In this document: positions 23,980 to 33,821 of the stretch, piece by piece
How the letters are laid out: the number at the start of each line of letters is the position of its first letter
Position numbering within the stretch: position 1 is the first letter of the stretch
NCBI RefSeq assembly: GCF_014191305.1
Contig: NZ_JACHWJ010000001.1
Coordinates: forward strand, 248,001-312,000
Origin: Pseudoclavibacter helvolus
GTDB taxonomy: Bacteria; Actinomycetota; Actinomycetes; Actinomycetales; Microbacteriaceae
Reading direction: 5' to 3'
Length of the DNA stretch: 64,000 nt
Made by a program: the position numbers and the translations under genes
Notes under the pieces: model-generated
Seen by the model: the letters and a program-made list of their open reading frames with translations, nothing else
What the model was told of the DNA's origin: nothing
Database searches by the model: none

Positions 23980-25656
23980 ATGTCTGAGAAGGTCACCGGC
24001 GGGGAACTCGTCATCCGGACGCTCGAGGCGCTCGGCGCCGAGCGGGTCGTCGGGCTGCCCGGCCAGCACGCGCTGCCGATGTTCGACGCGCTCGGCGACA
24101 GCTCGCTCGACTACCTCGGGGCGCGCGTCGAGAACAACGCGGCGTTCATGGCCGACGGCCACGCTCGGGTGTCCGGCACGGTCACCCCGCTGCTCCTGTC
24201 TGCCGGCCCGGGCGCCCTCACGGCGCTGCCTGGTCTCCAGGAGGCGGCGGCCGCGAGCTCGCCCGTCCTCCTCATCTCGGCGCAGGTGCCGACGCCGGGC
24301 ATCGGCGGCCAGGCGCACGGGTACCTGCACGAGCTGCGCGACCAGGAGTCGCACTTCCGGGGGATCGCGAAGGGCACGTGGAGCATCCGCTCGGTCGACC
24401 AGATCGTCCCGACGCTCGTCGAGGCCTGGCGCACGGCGCAGAGCGCGCCAGCAGGCCCCGCGTACGTCGAGGTGCCGCACGACGTGCAGCAGGCGAGCGT
24501 CGAACTCACCGAAGGGCAGCTCGGCGGCATCGCGGCCGAGGCCTACGCGCTGGCGCCTGAGGCGTCGGATGCACAGCTCGCCTCGGTCGCCAGGCTCCTG
24601 GCCGGGTCGACGACGCCCCGCATCTACGCGGGTGCAGGCGTGGTCCGCTCCGGTGCAGGTGGCTTGCTCGTCGAACTCGCCGAGCAGCTGCAGGCGCCGG
24701 TCGTGACGACCTTCGGCGGCCGAAGTGCGTTCCCGTGGGCGCATCCGCTCTCGGCCGAGGGCTGGATCGAGGACATCGCGACCACCGAGTTCCTCGAGGA
24801 CGCCGACGTGCTCCTCGTCATCGGCACGGGGCTCGGCGAGCTGACGACGAACTACTTCCGCTTCGCGCCCAAGGGCGTCGTGGTGCACATCGACGCCGAC
24901 GCCCGGGTGCTCGGCGCGAACCACGACGGGACGATCACGCTGCGCTCGGACGCCGGCCTCGCGCTGCAGGGGCTGCTCGATCGCCTGCGGGCCATCGGGG
25001 CAGGCGAGCGGGCGGATGCGCGCCCCGCCATCGACGAGCTCCTCGCGACCGTGCGCACGAGGCTCGACGCGCAGCCGCTCGCCAAGGAGCGCGAGCTGCT
25101 CGACACTCTGCGCTCGGCGATCCCCGACGACGTGGCGACCTTCTGGGACATGACGATCAGCGCCTACTGGGCCTGGTCGGCGTGGGATGCGCGCGGCGGC
25201 GCCTACGAGAACGCCCAGTGCGGCGGCCTCGGCTTCGGGCTCCCCGCAGCGATCGGCGCATCGTTCGCGTCGCGGTCCCGCGAGTTCCCCAACGGCGCCC
25301 CGGTCGTCGCGGTCTCCGGCGACGGCGGCGGCCTGTACAGCGTCGCCGAGCTCTCGACGCTCGCGCAGTCGCAGCTCAGCGTCACCTGGCTGGTCGTTGA
25401 CGACGGCGGCTACGGCGTGCTCCGCGGCTACATGAACGAGGCCTACGGGCGCTCGACCGCGACCGAGCTCACCGGACCCGACTACCTGGCGGTCGCGCGT
25501 GCGTTCGGCGTCGAGTCGAGGGCCGTGGAGCCCGAGACGCTCGCGGCCGAGCTCGCCGAGAGCATCCGCACCCCTGGACCGCGCGTGCTCGTGCTCCCCG
25601 CCACGCTCGAGCTGTTCGAGCCGACCCACACGCACAGACCGGCGGTGCACCGATGA
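23980..25656 (+). CDS. ThDP-dependent enzyme, acetolactate synthase/2-oxoacid decarboxylase-like
   Basis: Protein of 558 aa with the three domains of the acetolactate synthase superfamily. The proton-relay glutamate is E51 in ARVENNAAFMADGHAR, and the ThDP-Mg motif starts GDGGGLYSVAEL and ends in DDGGYG. It starts 2 nt after the amidinohydrolase stop. Given the guanidino context, an attractive model is a 2-oxo-5-guanidinovalerate (2-ketoarginine) decarboxylase like AruI of Pseudomonas, but oxalyl-CoA decarboxylase- or benzoylformate decarboxylase-like roles are equally open. Lack of a regulatory subunit argues against biosynthetic acetolactate synthase. Confidence 0.82.
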   Translation: MSEKVTGGELVIRTLEALGAERVVGLPGQHALPMFDALGDSSLDYLGARVENNAAFMADGHARVSGTVTPLLLSAGPGALTALPGLQEAAAASSPVLLISAQVPTPGIGGQAHGYLHELRDQESHFRGIAKGTWSIRSVDQIVPTLVEAWRTAQSAPAGPAYVEVPHDVQQASVELTEGQLGGIAAEAYALAPEASDAQLASVARLLAGSTTPRIYAGAGVVRSGAGGLLVELAEQLQAPVVTTFGGRSAFPWAHPLSAEGWIEDIATTEFLEDADVLLVIGTGLGELTTNYFRFAPKGVVVHIDADARVLGANHDGTITLRSDAGLALQGLLDRLRAIGAGERADARPAIDELLATVRTRLDAQPLAKERELLDTLRSAIPDDVATFWDMTISAYWAWSAWDARGGAYENAQCGGLGFGLPAAIGASFASRSREFPNGAPVVAVSGDGGGLYSVAELSTLAQSQLSVTWLVVDDGGYGVLRGYMNEAYGRSTATELTGPDYLAVARAFGVESRAVEPETLAAELAESIRTPGPRVLVLPATLELFEPTHTHRPAVHR

Positions 25657-26246
25657 GAGCCCTGCCCGTTGTGCCCCGCAACGAGCCGGCCGCCATCGGC
25701 GGCAGGCTCCGGTCGGTGCGCCAGCTGCGGCAGATGACGATCGAGCAACTCGCGAGCGCGACGGGGCTCAGCAAGAGCTTCCTCAGCCGCGTCGAGCGCG
25801 ACCAGACGTCGCCGAGCGTCTCCACGCTCGTGCTGCTCTGCGACGTGCTCAACATCGAGGTCGGCGAGCTCTTCAGCGCACCGGATGCGAAGCTCGTGCG
25901 CTTCGAGGACGCGCCGCAGATCAACCTCGGCGGCACCAACGTGTACGAGCGCCTGCTCAGCCCGCGCAACGACCCGCGCTTCCAGGTCGTCCGCTCCCGC
26001 GTCGATGCCGGCATGTCCGGCACCGGGGGAGAGGAGCTCTACTCCGTGAACTGCGAGGTCGACTTCCTGCACGTGCTGCAGGGGTCGATCACGGTGGTGC
26101 TCGCCTCAGAGACCTGGGAGCTCGAGGCCGGCGACTCGATCACGCTCGACGGGCGCGAGCCGCACACGTGGCACACGCGCGACTCGACCGAGGGGGTCGA
26201 GCTCCTCTGGGTGCTGGCGCCCGCGGCGTGGGGAGGCACCACCTGA
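25653..26246 (+). CDS. XRE-family regulator with C-terminal cupin
   Basis: Protein of 197 aa. Residues 17-72 form an XRE helix-turn-helix (LRQMTIEQLASATGLSKSFL), and about 115-185 a cupin barrel (VDFLHVLQGSITVVL ... GDSITLDGREPHTWH) that senses a small molecule. PuuR-like members control polyamine and amino acid catabolism. It overlaps the ThDP gene by 4 nt (ATGA), so it is co-transcribed and probably controls this operon and the transporter genes downstream. Confidence 0.88.
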   Translation: MRALPVVPRNEPAAIGGRLRSVRQLRQMTIEQLASATGLSKSFLSRVERDQTSPSVSTLVLLCDVLNIEVGELFSAPDAKLVRFEDAPQINLGGTNVYERLLSPRNDPRFQVVRSRVDAGMSGTGGEELYSVNCEVDFLHVLQGSITVVLASETWELEAGDSITLDGREPHTWHTRDSTEGVELLWVLAPAAWGGTT

Positions 26247-26283
26247 GTTCCATCCACGCAGTACTGTCAGCTGCCTGCACAGA

Positions 26284-26299
26284 CCGAGCGTTCGCTCGG
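26284..26299 (+). terminator. Hairpin after the XRE-cupin gene
   Basis: CCGAGCG-tt-CGCTCGG is a perfect 7-bp stem 37 nt after the stop codon. There is no T-run, so termination is uncertain. A TAGATT -10-like hexamer at 26358-26363 downstream suggests that the transporter genes have their own promoter. Confidence 0.35.
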
Positions 26300-26418
26300 C
26301 ACGTAACACCCTTGTAAACCCTGCGTGACTTGGCGCATTTCGCGGCAAGTTGCCTCCTAGATTACGCATGTTGCCTACAGATGATCACTGCTGGTGGTCA
26401 AGAGAAGGAGAAATTCAC

Positions 26419-27309
26419 ATGGCATCCAAGAAGCTCATGAAGGCGGGCCTGGCTGGCGCCTCGTTCGTCGCACTCACCGCACTGCTCGCAGGATGCGCGT
26501 CAGGCGACACCCCGGAGGCCGACGTCTCCGAGGTCGCCGTCGACGAGGCGGCAGTTGCGTTCCTCCCGCAGGAGATCGCAGACGCCGGCACCCTCACGGT
26601 CGGCACCGAGGCGTACTACCCGCCCTACGAGTACCTCGACTCCGACGGCGCCACCGTCATCGGCCTCGACATGGACCTCATCAAGGCCGTCGGGCAGAAG
26701 CTCGGCCTCGAGGTCACGATCGAGAACGTCGCGTTCGACACCCTCCTCCCGTCGCTCGACACGGCTCGCTACGACGTCGTCGTCGCCGCCATGACCGACA
26801 CCCCGGAGCGCCAGGAGAACTACGACTTCGTCGACTACTTCAACGCTGGCCAGGGCATCGTCGTCGCCGAGGGCAACCCAGAGGGCATCTCCGCCGAGGC
26901 CGACCTCTGCGGCAAGGCCGTCTCCGTGCTCCGCGACTCCGCGCAGCAGGGCATCCTCGAGGCGTTCAACACCGACATCTGCGCATCGAGCCCCATCCAG
27001 ATCTCGGCGCAGGCCACCGACAACGACGCCCTCATCCAGGTGCAGTCCGGCCGCGCAGTCGCGTCGGTCAGCCAGTACCCGGTCGCGAGCTACAACGTCG
27101 AGCAGGCAGGCGGCTTCGAGCTCGCCAACGAGGAGCCCTTCCAGCCTGAGCCCCTCGGCATGGCGGTCGCGAAGGACAACGAGCTGAGCGCAGCCATCCA
27201 GGCAGCACTCCAGTCGCTCATCGACGACGGCACCTACACCGAGATCCTGGCCGCCCACGGCCAGGAAGGCGGAGCCGTCACCGAAGTCGTCATCAACGGC
27301 GCCGAGTAA
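26419..27309 (+). CDS. Polar amino acid ABC transporter substrate-binding lipoprotein
   Basis: Protein of 296 aa. The lipobox LLAGC places the lipidated cysteine at C26. The mature domain starts TLTVGTEAYYPPYEYLDSDG and contains GLDMDLIKAVGQKLGLEV and AAMTDTPERQENYDFVDYF, the PAAT-family (SBP_bac_3) signatures. GAAGGAG lies 8 nt before the ATG; a longer frame exists but would ruin the signal peptide. It delivers substrate to the following permease. Context suggests arginine, another guanidino compound or an ureido acid. Confidence 0.92.
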   Translation: MASKKLMKAGLAGASFVALTALLAGCASGDTPEADVSEVAVDEAAVAFLPQEIADAGTLTVGTEAYYPPYEYLDSDGATVIGLDMDLIKAVGQKLGLEVTIENVAFDTLLPSLDTARYDVVVAAMTDTPERQENYDFVDYFNAGQGIVVAEGNPEGISAEADLCGKAVSVLRDSAQQGILEAFNTDICASSPIQISAQATDNDALIQVQSGRAVASVSQYPVASYNVEQAGGFELANEEPFQPEPLGMAVAKDNELSAAIQAALQSLIDDGTYTEILAAHGQEGGAVTEVVINGAE

Positions 27310-27350
27310 CAGCGACAAGCACGAAGAACCACAACGGAGCTGAAGAACAC

Positions 27351-28316
27351 GTGACGCACTCGACCGGCCCCTCCACGGGCGCGACGGGAGCGGTCTCCAC
27401 CGCCCCCGTCGTGCCCGCGGCCGACGCCCCCAAAATCGTCCCGCTGCGGCACTACGGCCAATGGATCTTCGCCGCGATCGTGCTCCTGTTCCTCGCGAAG
27501 CTCGCCTACGACGTCGCGACGGGGTCGAGCATCCGCTGGGAGAAGGTCGGCTCGAGAGTCTTCGCAGAGGCCATCATGCAAGGCCTCCTCATCACGATCA
27601 TGCTGACGGTCGTCAGCATGATCCTCGGCATCATCGGCGGCATCACGCTCGCCGTGATGCGCATCTCCAGCAACGCGGTGCTGCGCGCCATCTCGAGCGG
27701 CTTCGTGTGGATCTTCCGCGGGACGCCGATCCTGGTCCAGATCCTCATCTGGTTCAACCTCGCGCTGTTCTTCCCGCAGATCGACCTGGTCTTCGTGCAG
27801 CTCGACACGAACGCCCTCATCCTGCCGCTCACCGCGGCCGTGCTTGGCCTCGCCGCCAACGAGTCCGCCTACATGTCGGAGATCATCCGAGGCGGCATCA
27901 TCTCCATCGACCCGGGTCAGAAGGAGGCTGCAGAGGCGCTGGGCATGACGCAGGGCAAGATCATGTTCCGCATCATCCTGCCCCAGGCGCTGCGCTCGAT
28001 CGTGCCGCCCATGGGCAACGAGCTCGTCACGCTCCTCAAGGAGACCTCGCTCGTGTCCGTCATCGGCGCAGGCGACCTGCTCACGAGAGCGCAGCAGATC
28101 GGTGCCGCCGACTTCAGCCGCATGGAGATGCTGCTCGTCGCGAGCATCTGGTACCTGATCCTCACCTCGATCGCGAGCATCGGCCAGGGCTTCCTCGAGC
28201 GCAAGCTCGGCAAGTCGCGCGGCTTCGCGACCCCAGATCCCGTGTGGAAGCGAGTGCTCAACTCGATTCTGCCCAACCGCAGGTCTTCAGGAACAAGCAG
28301 AGAGGTGCTCCGCTGA
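27351..28316 (+). CDS. Polar amino acid ABC transporter permease
   Basis: Protein of 321 aa with a 35-residue hydrophilic N-terminus and about six membrane segments. [21 protein letters not shown] and the EAA loop [24 protein letters not shown] are typical of the His/Glu/Gln/Arg/opine permease family. It is the only permease gene in the cluster, so the transporter probably uses a homodimer. GTG start with a weak ribosome binding site; its TGA overlaps the ATG of the ATPase. Confidence 0.92.
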   Translation: MTHSTGPSTGATGAVSTAPVVPAADAPKIVPLRHYGQWIFAAIVLLFLAKLAYDVATGSSIRWEKVGSRVFAEAIMQGLLITIMLTVVSMILGIIGGITLAVMRISSNAVLRAISSGFVWIFRGTPILVQILIWFNLALFFPQIDLVFVQLDTNALILPLTAAVLGLAANESAYMSEIIRGGIISIDPGQKEAAEALGMTQGKIMFRIILPQALRSIVPPMGNELVTLLKETSLVSVIGAGDLLTRAQQIGAADFSRMEMLLVASIWYLILTSIASIGQGFLERKLGKSRGFATPDPVWKRVLNSILPNRRSSGTSREVLR

Positions 28317-29098
28317 TGCCAGCATCCACGCAGGCTGCCCCCATGATCGAGCTGCGCAACGTCGCCAAATCGTTTGGCAGCGTCGAAGTGCTCAAGGACA
28401 TCTCGCTCGACGTGCACGCGGGCGAGGTCGTCAGCATCCTCGGCCCGTCTGGCTCTGGAAAGTCGACGCTCCTGCGCTGCCTCAACCACCTCGAGCGTGC
28501 CGACCGCGGCGTCATCCGAGTCGCGGGGGAGCCCGTCGGGTACAAGGAGAAGAACGGCAAGCTCTACGAGCTGCGGCCGAACGAGATCGCGAAGCGCCGC
28601 CGGGACATCGGCATGGTGTTCCAGCGCTTCAACCTCTTCCCGCACATGACGGCGATCGAGAACATCATCGAGTCGCCAGTGCAGATCCTCGGCCACAAGA
28701 AGTCCGAGGCCATCGCGGCGGCGAAGGTGCTGCTCGAGCAGGTCGGCCTCGCCGACAAGGGCGATAACTACCCGTCACAGCTCTCCGGAGGCCAGCAGCA
28801 GCGAGTCGCTATCGCCCGCGCGCTCGCGATGAAGCCGAGCGTGCTGCTCTTCGACGAGCCCACATCGGCGCTCGACCCGGAGCTTGTCGGCGAAGTGCTG
28901 CAGGTCATGACGAAGCTCGCGAAGGAGGGCATGACGATGGTTGTCGTGACCCACGAGATCGGCTTCGCGCGCGACGTGTGCGACCGCGTCGTGTTCATGG
29001 ACGGCGGCGTCATCGTCGAAGAGGGCGCCCCGGAGGACGTCATCCAGAACCCGCAGCACGAGCGCACGAAGCGCTTCCTGGCGCGCGTTCTCAAGTGA
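28316..29098 (+). CDS. Polar amino acid ABC transporter ATP-binding protein
   Basis: Protein of 260 aa. Walker [10 protein letters not shown] is at residues 43-51; signature [15 protein letters not shown], Walker [13 protein letters not shown] and the H-loop [10 protein letters not shown] follow. It matches the GlnQ/HisP group. An insertion after the first third ([21 protein letters not shown]) is seen in ATPases of opine/ectoine-type transporters. The start codon shares one base with the permease stop (TGATG). Confidence 0.94.
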   Translation: MPASTQAAPMIELRNVAKSFGSVEVLKDISLDVHAGEVVSILGPSGSGKSTLLRCLNHLERADRGVIRVAGEPVGYKEKNGKLYELRPNEIAKRRRDIGMVFQRFNLFPHMTAIENIIESPVQILGHKKSEAIAAAKVLLEQVGLADKGDNYPSQLSGGQQQRVAIARALAMKPSVLLFDEPTSALDPELVGEVLQVMTKLAKEGMTMVVVTHEIGFARDVCDRVVFMDGGVIVEEGAPEDVIQNPQHERTKRFLARVLK

Positions 29099-29108
29099 GC
29101 CCGCGGAC

Positions 29109-30083
29109 ATGACTCGCCCACTGGTCATCTTCACCGACACCACTGACCTCTCGCAGGAACCTGCCGCCAGGCTCCTGCGAGAGGCCGGGTACGCGACCGC
29201 CCACCTCGAGCTGCCGACCTCCCCAGGCCTCGACGCGGTGGTACCGCGCGAGCATCTCGACGCGGTCGCGGCGGTCGTCGGCTACGCGCGCATCACGGCC
29301 GACGTGCTCGCCCAGCTGCCGTCGCTTCGCGTCCTCGCGACGAGCTCCGTCGGTACCGACATGATCGACGCGGATGCGGCAGCCGCGCGAGGCGTGCAGG
29401 TCGTGACGCTCGCAGGGGTCGCCACGGAAGAGGTCGCGGCGCACGCGCTCACGCTCCTGCTCGCCGCGGAGCGCTCCCTGCTGCGCAGCCTGCAGCTCGT
29501 GCGTAGCGGCGAGTGGACCGACGAGGCCACGGCCCGCCTCCAGGTGCCCCGACGCCTCAGCTCCCTCACCCTCGGGCTTGTTGGCCTCGGGCGCATCGGC
29601 GGCAGGCTCGCCGAGATCGCGCGGCCCAGCTTCGGCCGAGTCCTCGCCTTCGACCCCTACGCGCAGCGCGCGCCTGAGGGGGTCGAGCTCGTCGGCTCGC
29701 TCGCGGAGCTGCTGCGAGCATCCGATTCGCTCAGCCTCCATCTGCCGTTGACCGCGGAATCGCGCGGCATCCTCGGCGAGGAAGCGCTCGCGCTGCTGCC
29801 CGCCGGCGCTGTGGTCGTGAACGTCTCACGAGCCGCACTCGTGGATGAAGCCGCCGTCCAGGCGGCACTCGCGAGCGGCGCACTGCGCACCTACGCGGCC
29901 GACGTCCTCGACGGGGAGCCGCCGCACCCGAGCGACTCCATGCGCACCGACCCCGGCACCCTCATCACGCCGCACACCGCCTGGTGGTCGGATGCGGCCC
30001 TCGCCGGCTACGAGACCCAGCCGGCGCTCAACATCATCGCCGAGCTCGGCGCACCAGCCGACCCCAACTGGAGCCCTCAATGA
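29109..30083 (+). CDS. D-isomer-specific 2-hydroxyacid dehydrogenase
   Basis: Protein of 324 aa. The NAD-binding motif [16 protein letters not shown] begins near residue 155, with an acidic residue after strand 2 (AFDPY) that favours NAD over NADP. The catalytic triad can be placed at Arg in [10 protein letters not shown], the downstream Glu, and H289 in TPHTAWWSD. It probably reduces a 2-oxo acid or oxidises a D-2-hydroxy acid arising in the same pathway. It lies 10 nt after the ATPase gene and overlaps the next gene by 4 nt. Confidence 0.87.
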   Translation: MTRPLVIFTDTTDLSQEPAARLLREAGYATAHLELPTSPGLDAVVPREHLDAVAAVVGYARITADVLAQLPSLRVLATSSVGTDMIDADAAAARGVQVVTLAGVATEEVAAHALTLLLAAERSLLRSLQLVRSGEWTDEATARLQVPRRLSSLTLGLVGLGRIGGRLAEIARPSFGRVLAFDPYAQRAPEGVELVGSLAELLRASDSLSLHLPLTAESRGILGEEALALLPAGAVVVNVSRAALVDEAAVQAALASGALRTYAADVLDGEPPHPSDSMRTDPGTLITPHTAWWSDAALAGYETQPALNIIAELGAPADPNWSPQ

Positions 30084-31408
30084 TCGAGAAGTATGACCGC
30101 GCGACGGAGCAGACAGAAAAGCACGACCGCGCGACGCCGCAGGCCGACACCACAGCATCCACCGCCGCGCCCTCGGCGAGCCACGACGCGTTCCTCCGCG
30201 ACTTCGACACGATGGGCGGCTTCGGGGCGACGGGCCACGGCGGCGTCGACCGGCAGGCCGCGAGCGAGGCGGACAACGAGCAGCGCCGCTGGTTCCAGGG
30301 CCTGCTCGAGGGCCGAGGCTTCACGGTCGAGTACGACCGCATCGGCAACCAGTTCGGGCTGCTCGAGCTCGTGCCCGGTGCGCCCTACGTGCTCATCGGC
30401 TCGCACATGGACTCGCAGCCGACGGCAGGCAAGTACGACGGGGCCTACGGGGTGCTCGCCGCGGCCCACGCCGCGTTCCGCATCGCTGACGAGGCGGCAG
30501 CGGGCGCTGTCGAGGGCGCGAAGTACAACGTCGCGGTCGTCAACTGGTTCAACGAGGAAGGCTCTCGATTCGTACCCTCCATGATGGGCTCGTCGGTCTA
30601 CACGGGCGTGCTCCCGCTCGAGGCTGCCCTGGCGGTGCGCGACAAGGCGGGCATCAGCGTCGAGGAAGCGCTGCGTCCCACCGGATTCCTGGGCGAAGGC
30701 GCCGGCCCCGTTGCCGCGCTCTGCGCCGAGATCCACATCGAGCAGGGGCGCCTGCTCGAGAACGCCGGCACGACCATCGGGCTTGTCACCGCGACCTGGG
30801 CAGCCAGTAAGTACCGGGTTGTGGTGCGCGGCGAGCAGGCCCACTCAGGCGCGACCGTCATGGAGGACCGCAAGGACGCGCTCTACGGCGCCTCGCTGCT
30901 TGTCGTCTTCGCGCGCGAGCTCACCGACCGCTTCCCAGGAAAGCTGCACACGGCCGTCGGGCAGCTCGACGTGTACCCGAACTCGCCGGTTGTCGTCGCC
31001 AGCGAAGTGACGCTGCTGCTCGACCTGCGCTGCGACGACGAGGCGATCCTCGCCGAAGCCAACGCGCTGCTCGACGCACGTTTCGCGGAGATCGAGGCCA
31101 AGGCCGACGTCGAGATCGAGCGCACGCTGTCGCACTCGTGGGACGTCAACCCGTACCAGCCCGACGGCGTCGAGCTGGCCAGGTCCGTCGCCGAGGAGCT
31201 CGGCCTCTCGAACGGCGAGATCATGACCGTCGCCGGCCACGACTCGACGAACATGAAGGAGCTTGTTCCCACGGTCATGCTCTTTGTGCCCTCCGTCGAC
31301 GGCATCTCCCACAACGAGGGGGAGTACACGGAGCCAGGCGACCTCGTCGCCGGCCTCGATGTGCTCACCGGCGTCGTGCGGCGCCTCGTTCGAGGCGAGC
31401 TCTCCTGA
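30080..31408 (+). CDS. M20-family amidase of the hydantoinase/carbamoylase type
   Basis: Protein of 442 aa. Metal ligands are recognisable in GSHMDSQPTAGKYDGAYGV (His and Asp), NEEGSRF (Glu-Glu), AEIHIEQGRLLE (His) and the C-terminal AGHDSTNM (His). The family includes N-carbamoyl-amino acid amidohydrolases, beta-ureidopropionase and allantoate amidohydrolase, which release CO2 and ammonia from ureido compounds. The pentein enzyme upstream could generate such a compound. The N-terminal 35 residues are non-conserved and carry a short repeat (YDRATEQTEKHDRATPQ). Confidence 0.88.
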   Translation: MIEKYDRATEQTEKHDRATPQADTTASTAAPSASHDAFLRDFDTMGGFGATGHGGVDRQAASEADNEQRRWFQGLLEGRGFTVEYDRIGNQFGLLELVPGAPYVLIGSHMDSQPTAGKYDGAYGVLAAAHAAFRIADEAAAGAVEGAKYNVAVVNWFNEEGSRFVPSMMGSSVYTGVLPLEAALAVRDKAGISVEEALRPTGFLGEGAGPVAALCAEIHIEQGRLLENAGTTIGLVTATWAASKYRVVVRGEQAHSGATVMEDRKDALYGASLLVVFARELTDRFPGKLHTAVGQLDVYPNSPVVVASEVTLLLDLRCDDEAILAEANALLDARFAEIEAKADVEIERTLSHSWDVNPYQPDGVELARSVAEELGLSNGEIMTVAGHDSTNMKELVPTVMLFVPSVDGISHNEGEYTEPGDLVAGLDVLTGVVRRLVRGELS

Positions 31409-31426
31409 GGCGTCGCTGATCCATCA

Positions 31427-31480
31427 CTGCCCGGCGTTTCCCCCTCTCGGCACACGCCCAGAGGGGGAAACGCCGGGCAG
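31427..31480. repeat. 21-bp perfect inverted repeat, 12-nt loop
   Basis: Arms 31427-31447 (beginning CTGCCCGGCGTTTCC) and 31460-31480 are exact reverse complements; with one mismatch the pairing extends three bases further outward. It starts 18 nt after the amidase stop codon, so it probably terminates the transport/amidase operon, though without a T-run. Confidence 0.85.
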
Positions 31481-31622
31481 CGATCGTTCTTGCGAGGCTC
31501 GACGGGATCGCTCTTGTCGGGCAATTTGCACCGAGGTGAGTAGTTCGAATGCAAAGTGCTCGCCCCTTGATGCCTCGTTTCGCTAGCTTCGGACAAGAAG
31601 CACGCGGCAAGGAGGCCCCACA

Positions 31623-32606
31623 GTGAGCAACGATTTCTTCTGGACGAACCCGCCTCGGGTAACGCAGGACGGCAACGTCGGACCAACCGATTCGGCACAG
31701 GTTCCGCGCTTCGCGGGGCCAGCGACCTTCGCGTTGCTGCCCCGAGTCGACGAGGTTGAGAAGCTCGACGTCGGGATCCTCGGCGTTCCCTTCGACAGCG
31801 GCGTCTCGTACCGCCCCGGAGCCCGCTTCGGACCGGCGCACGTGCGGCAGTCGAGCCGACTCCTGCGCCCCTATCACCCCACGCTCGACGTGTCGCCGTT
31901 CGCGGCCCAGCAGGTTGCCGACGCCGGCGACGTGCCCGTGAACCCGTTCGACATCGAGGAGGCGCTCGGCACCGTCGAGGCCGCCGCCAAGGCGTTGAGC
32001 GACACGGGCGCGAAGATCGTCACGATCGGTGGCGACCACACGATCGCGCTGCCGCTCCTGCGCAACATGGCGCGCATCCACGGCCCTGTTGCGATGCTGC
32101 ACTTCGACGCGCACCTCGACACGTGGGACACGTACTTCGGCGCGGCCTACACACACGGCACCCCGTTCCGTCGAGCCTTCGAGGAGGGCCTGCTCGACAC
32201 GGATGCGCTCAGCCACGTCGGCACGCGCGGGCCGCTCTACGGCAAGCAGGACCTCGAGGACGACGAGCGCTTCGGCTTCGGCATCGTCAGCTCGGCCGAC
32301 ATCTACCGCCGCGGGGCCGACGCCGTCGTGCAGCAGCTGCGGGAGCGCATCGGCGACCGCCCGCTCTACATCTCCATCGACATTGATGTGCTCGACCCCG
32401 CCCACGCGCCGGGCACCGGCACACCTGAGGCTGGCGGCATGACGAGCCGCGAGCTACTCGAGATCCTGCGCGGTCTCGCTGACCTCAACGTCGTCGGCGC
32501 CGACGTCGTCGAGGTGTCGCCTGCCTACGACCACGCCGAGCTCACGGGTGTTGCTGCGGCGCACGTCGTGTACGAGCTCGTGTCGATGTTCGCGGTGCGC
32601 AGCTAG
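31623..32606 (+). CDS. Agmatinase/guanidinobutyrase-family ureohydrolase
   Basis: Protein of 327 aa of the arginase superfamily, which hydrolyses guanidino groups to urea with two Mn ions. Ligands are visible at H140 (GGDHT), D162, H164 and D166 (DAHLDTWD) and D253/D255 ([19 protein letters not shown]). The last motif is characteristic of agmatinase and guanidinobutyrase rather than arginase. AAGGAGG lies 7 nt before the GTG. It has its own promoter region (TAGCTT near 31584) downstream of the hairpin. Together with the genes upstream it could complete a guanidino degradation route. Confidence 0.9.
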   Translation: MSNDFFWTNPPRVTQDGNVGPTDSAQVPRFAGPATFALLPRVDEVEKLDVGILGVPFDSGVSYRPGARFGPAHVRQSSRLLRPYHPTLDVSPFAAQQVADAGDVPVNPFDIEEALGTVEAAAKALSDTGAKIVTIGGDHTIALPLLRNMARIHGPVAMLHFDAHLDTWDTYFGAAYTHGTPFRRAFEEGLLDTDALSHVGTRGPLYGKQDLEDDERFGFGIVSSADIYRRGADAVVQQLRERIGDRPLYISIDIDVLDPAHAPGTGTPEAGGMTSRELLEILRGLADLNVVGADVVEVSPAYDHAELTGVAAAHVVYELVSMFAVRS

Positions 32607-32705
32607 AACATTCACGGGTCGCGCTGACCGAGTGCGTGTGGCGTCCTAGGCTTCTGGCATGGGATGCACCACTCGAGTCAATCCGCACGATCCGGTGTCG
32701 GCGTC

Positions 32706-33713
32706 ATGACGGCGTCCGGGATCGAGGCGAGCAGCGCCGTGCAGGATACAGCCTGGCGCGAGGGGCGAGTCGCGCCGCTCGAGTTCGTGCGGGACGGCAT
32801 CTGGACGGTCGGTATCGCGATGCCGGGCGGGCACATCCCGTGCACGCTGGCGTCGATCGTCGCCGACGACGCAGGCGGCGTGCACATCATCGACCCGGGG
32901 TCAGGGTCTGACGAGAACCTCGCCGCGCTGATCGCGGCTATCGAGGGAACTGGACACCGCCTCGACCAGGTGCACTCGATCATCGTGACGCACCTCCACC
33001 ACGACCACCTCGGCTTGGCCGAGCGGCTCCGGGATGCGACGGCTGCGCCTCTCGTGTTGCAGCGAGACGAGCAGCTCGCCCTCGATCGGCTGGCTGCCGA
33101 CCGCCCGAACGTCGACGCGGAGCGTGTCAGGCTCCTCGGCTGGGGAGTGCCGGTGGACCGCCACTCCGAGATCCTGGAGCTCGTTGGGAAGTCGGCCACG
33201 CCCGTGTCGTTGCGCGCCGATGTTCTGGTCGACGACGGGCAGCTGCTGGAGGTTCCGGGTCGGCGATTGCGCGCCATCCACACGCCCGGGCACACGCCGG
33301 GGCACCTCACCGTTGTTGACGAGGATGCGCTGCTCGCCTTCACGGGCGACCACGTGTCGCCCGTCTTGCACCCTGGCCTCGGCCTCGGTGGCGACGACGG
33401 GCGAAACCCGGTGGTCCAGTACCAGGGCTCGCTGCGACGCATCGCCGACCTCGGGGTAGAGGAGGCTGTTCCGGGTCACGGATACCGGTTCGTGGGCCTC
33501 GCGCAGCGCTGCGCCGAGCACGCGCAGCACCACCGGCGGCGCACCGACGAGGTGGCGAGCACGCTCGCGTCGTATCCCGAGGCTTCGATCTTCGAGGTCG
33601 CTTCTCGGCTCACCTGGTCGGTCGGCTGGGAGAACCTCTCAGGTTTCACGCTCGCGTCGGCGCTCCTACAGACGGCGATGCACGCGGATGCGGTGCGTTC
33701 GGGAGAAGCCTGA
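32706..33713 (+). CDS. MBL-fold metallo-hydrolase
   Basis: Metallo-beta-lactamase-fold protein of 335 aa. The zinc motif is THLHHDHLG, followed by HTPGHTPGHL and the Asp in FTGDHVSP, then PGHGYRF. The C-terminal HHRRRTDEVASTL segment and the 80 residues after it resemble the helical domain of the hydroxyacylglutathione hydrolase/LACTB2-like group. The start is uncertain: ATG 32664 would add 14 residues, and neither has a clear ribosome binding site. Hydrolyses an unknown ester or thioester. Confidence 0.83.
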   Translation: MTASGIEASSAVQDTAWREGRVAPLEFVRDGIWTVGIAMPGGHIPCTLASIVADDAGGVHIIDPGSGSDENLAALIAAIEGTGHRLDQVHSIIVTHLHHDHLGLAERLRDATAAPLVLQRDEQLALDRLAADRPNVDAERVRLLGWGVPVDRHSEILELVGKSATPVSLRADVLVDDGQLLEVPGRRLRAIHTPGHTPGHLTVVDEDALLAFTGDHVSPVLHPGLGLGGDDGRNPVVQYQGSLRRIADLGVEEAVPGHGYRFVGLAQRCAEHAQHHRRRTDEVASTLASYPEASIFEVASRLTWSVGWENLSGFTLASALLQTAMHADAVRSGEA

Positions 33714-33821
33714 CCGCACGAGCGCCCAGACGCAGCGGCTTGGCGCCTCTAGGGAACGAGGAGCCTGGCGTAATTGGGTACAACCACCAAGCCGTGACGG
33801 GGCCGGCGAGCGGGGGCACGG

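Noticed and set aside
23653-25650. Minus-strand open frame of 665 codons opposite the amidinohydrolase and ThDP genes
   Set aside because: The plus-strand genes have intact catalytic motifs; the antisense product is low in complexity and unlike any family.
23980-25656. Calling the ThDP gene acetolactate synthase (ilvB)
   Set aside because: No ilvN-type regulatory subunit or branched-chain genes are nearby, and the ThDP motif ends in DDGGYG, not the usual NN form; a catabolic decarboxylase or lyase fits the context better.
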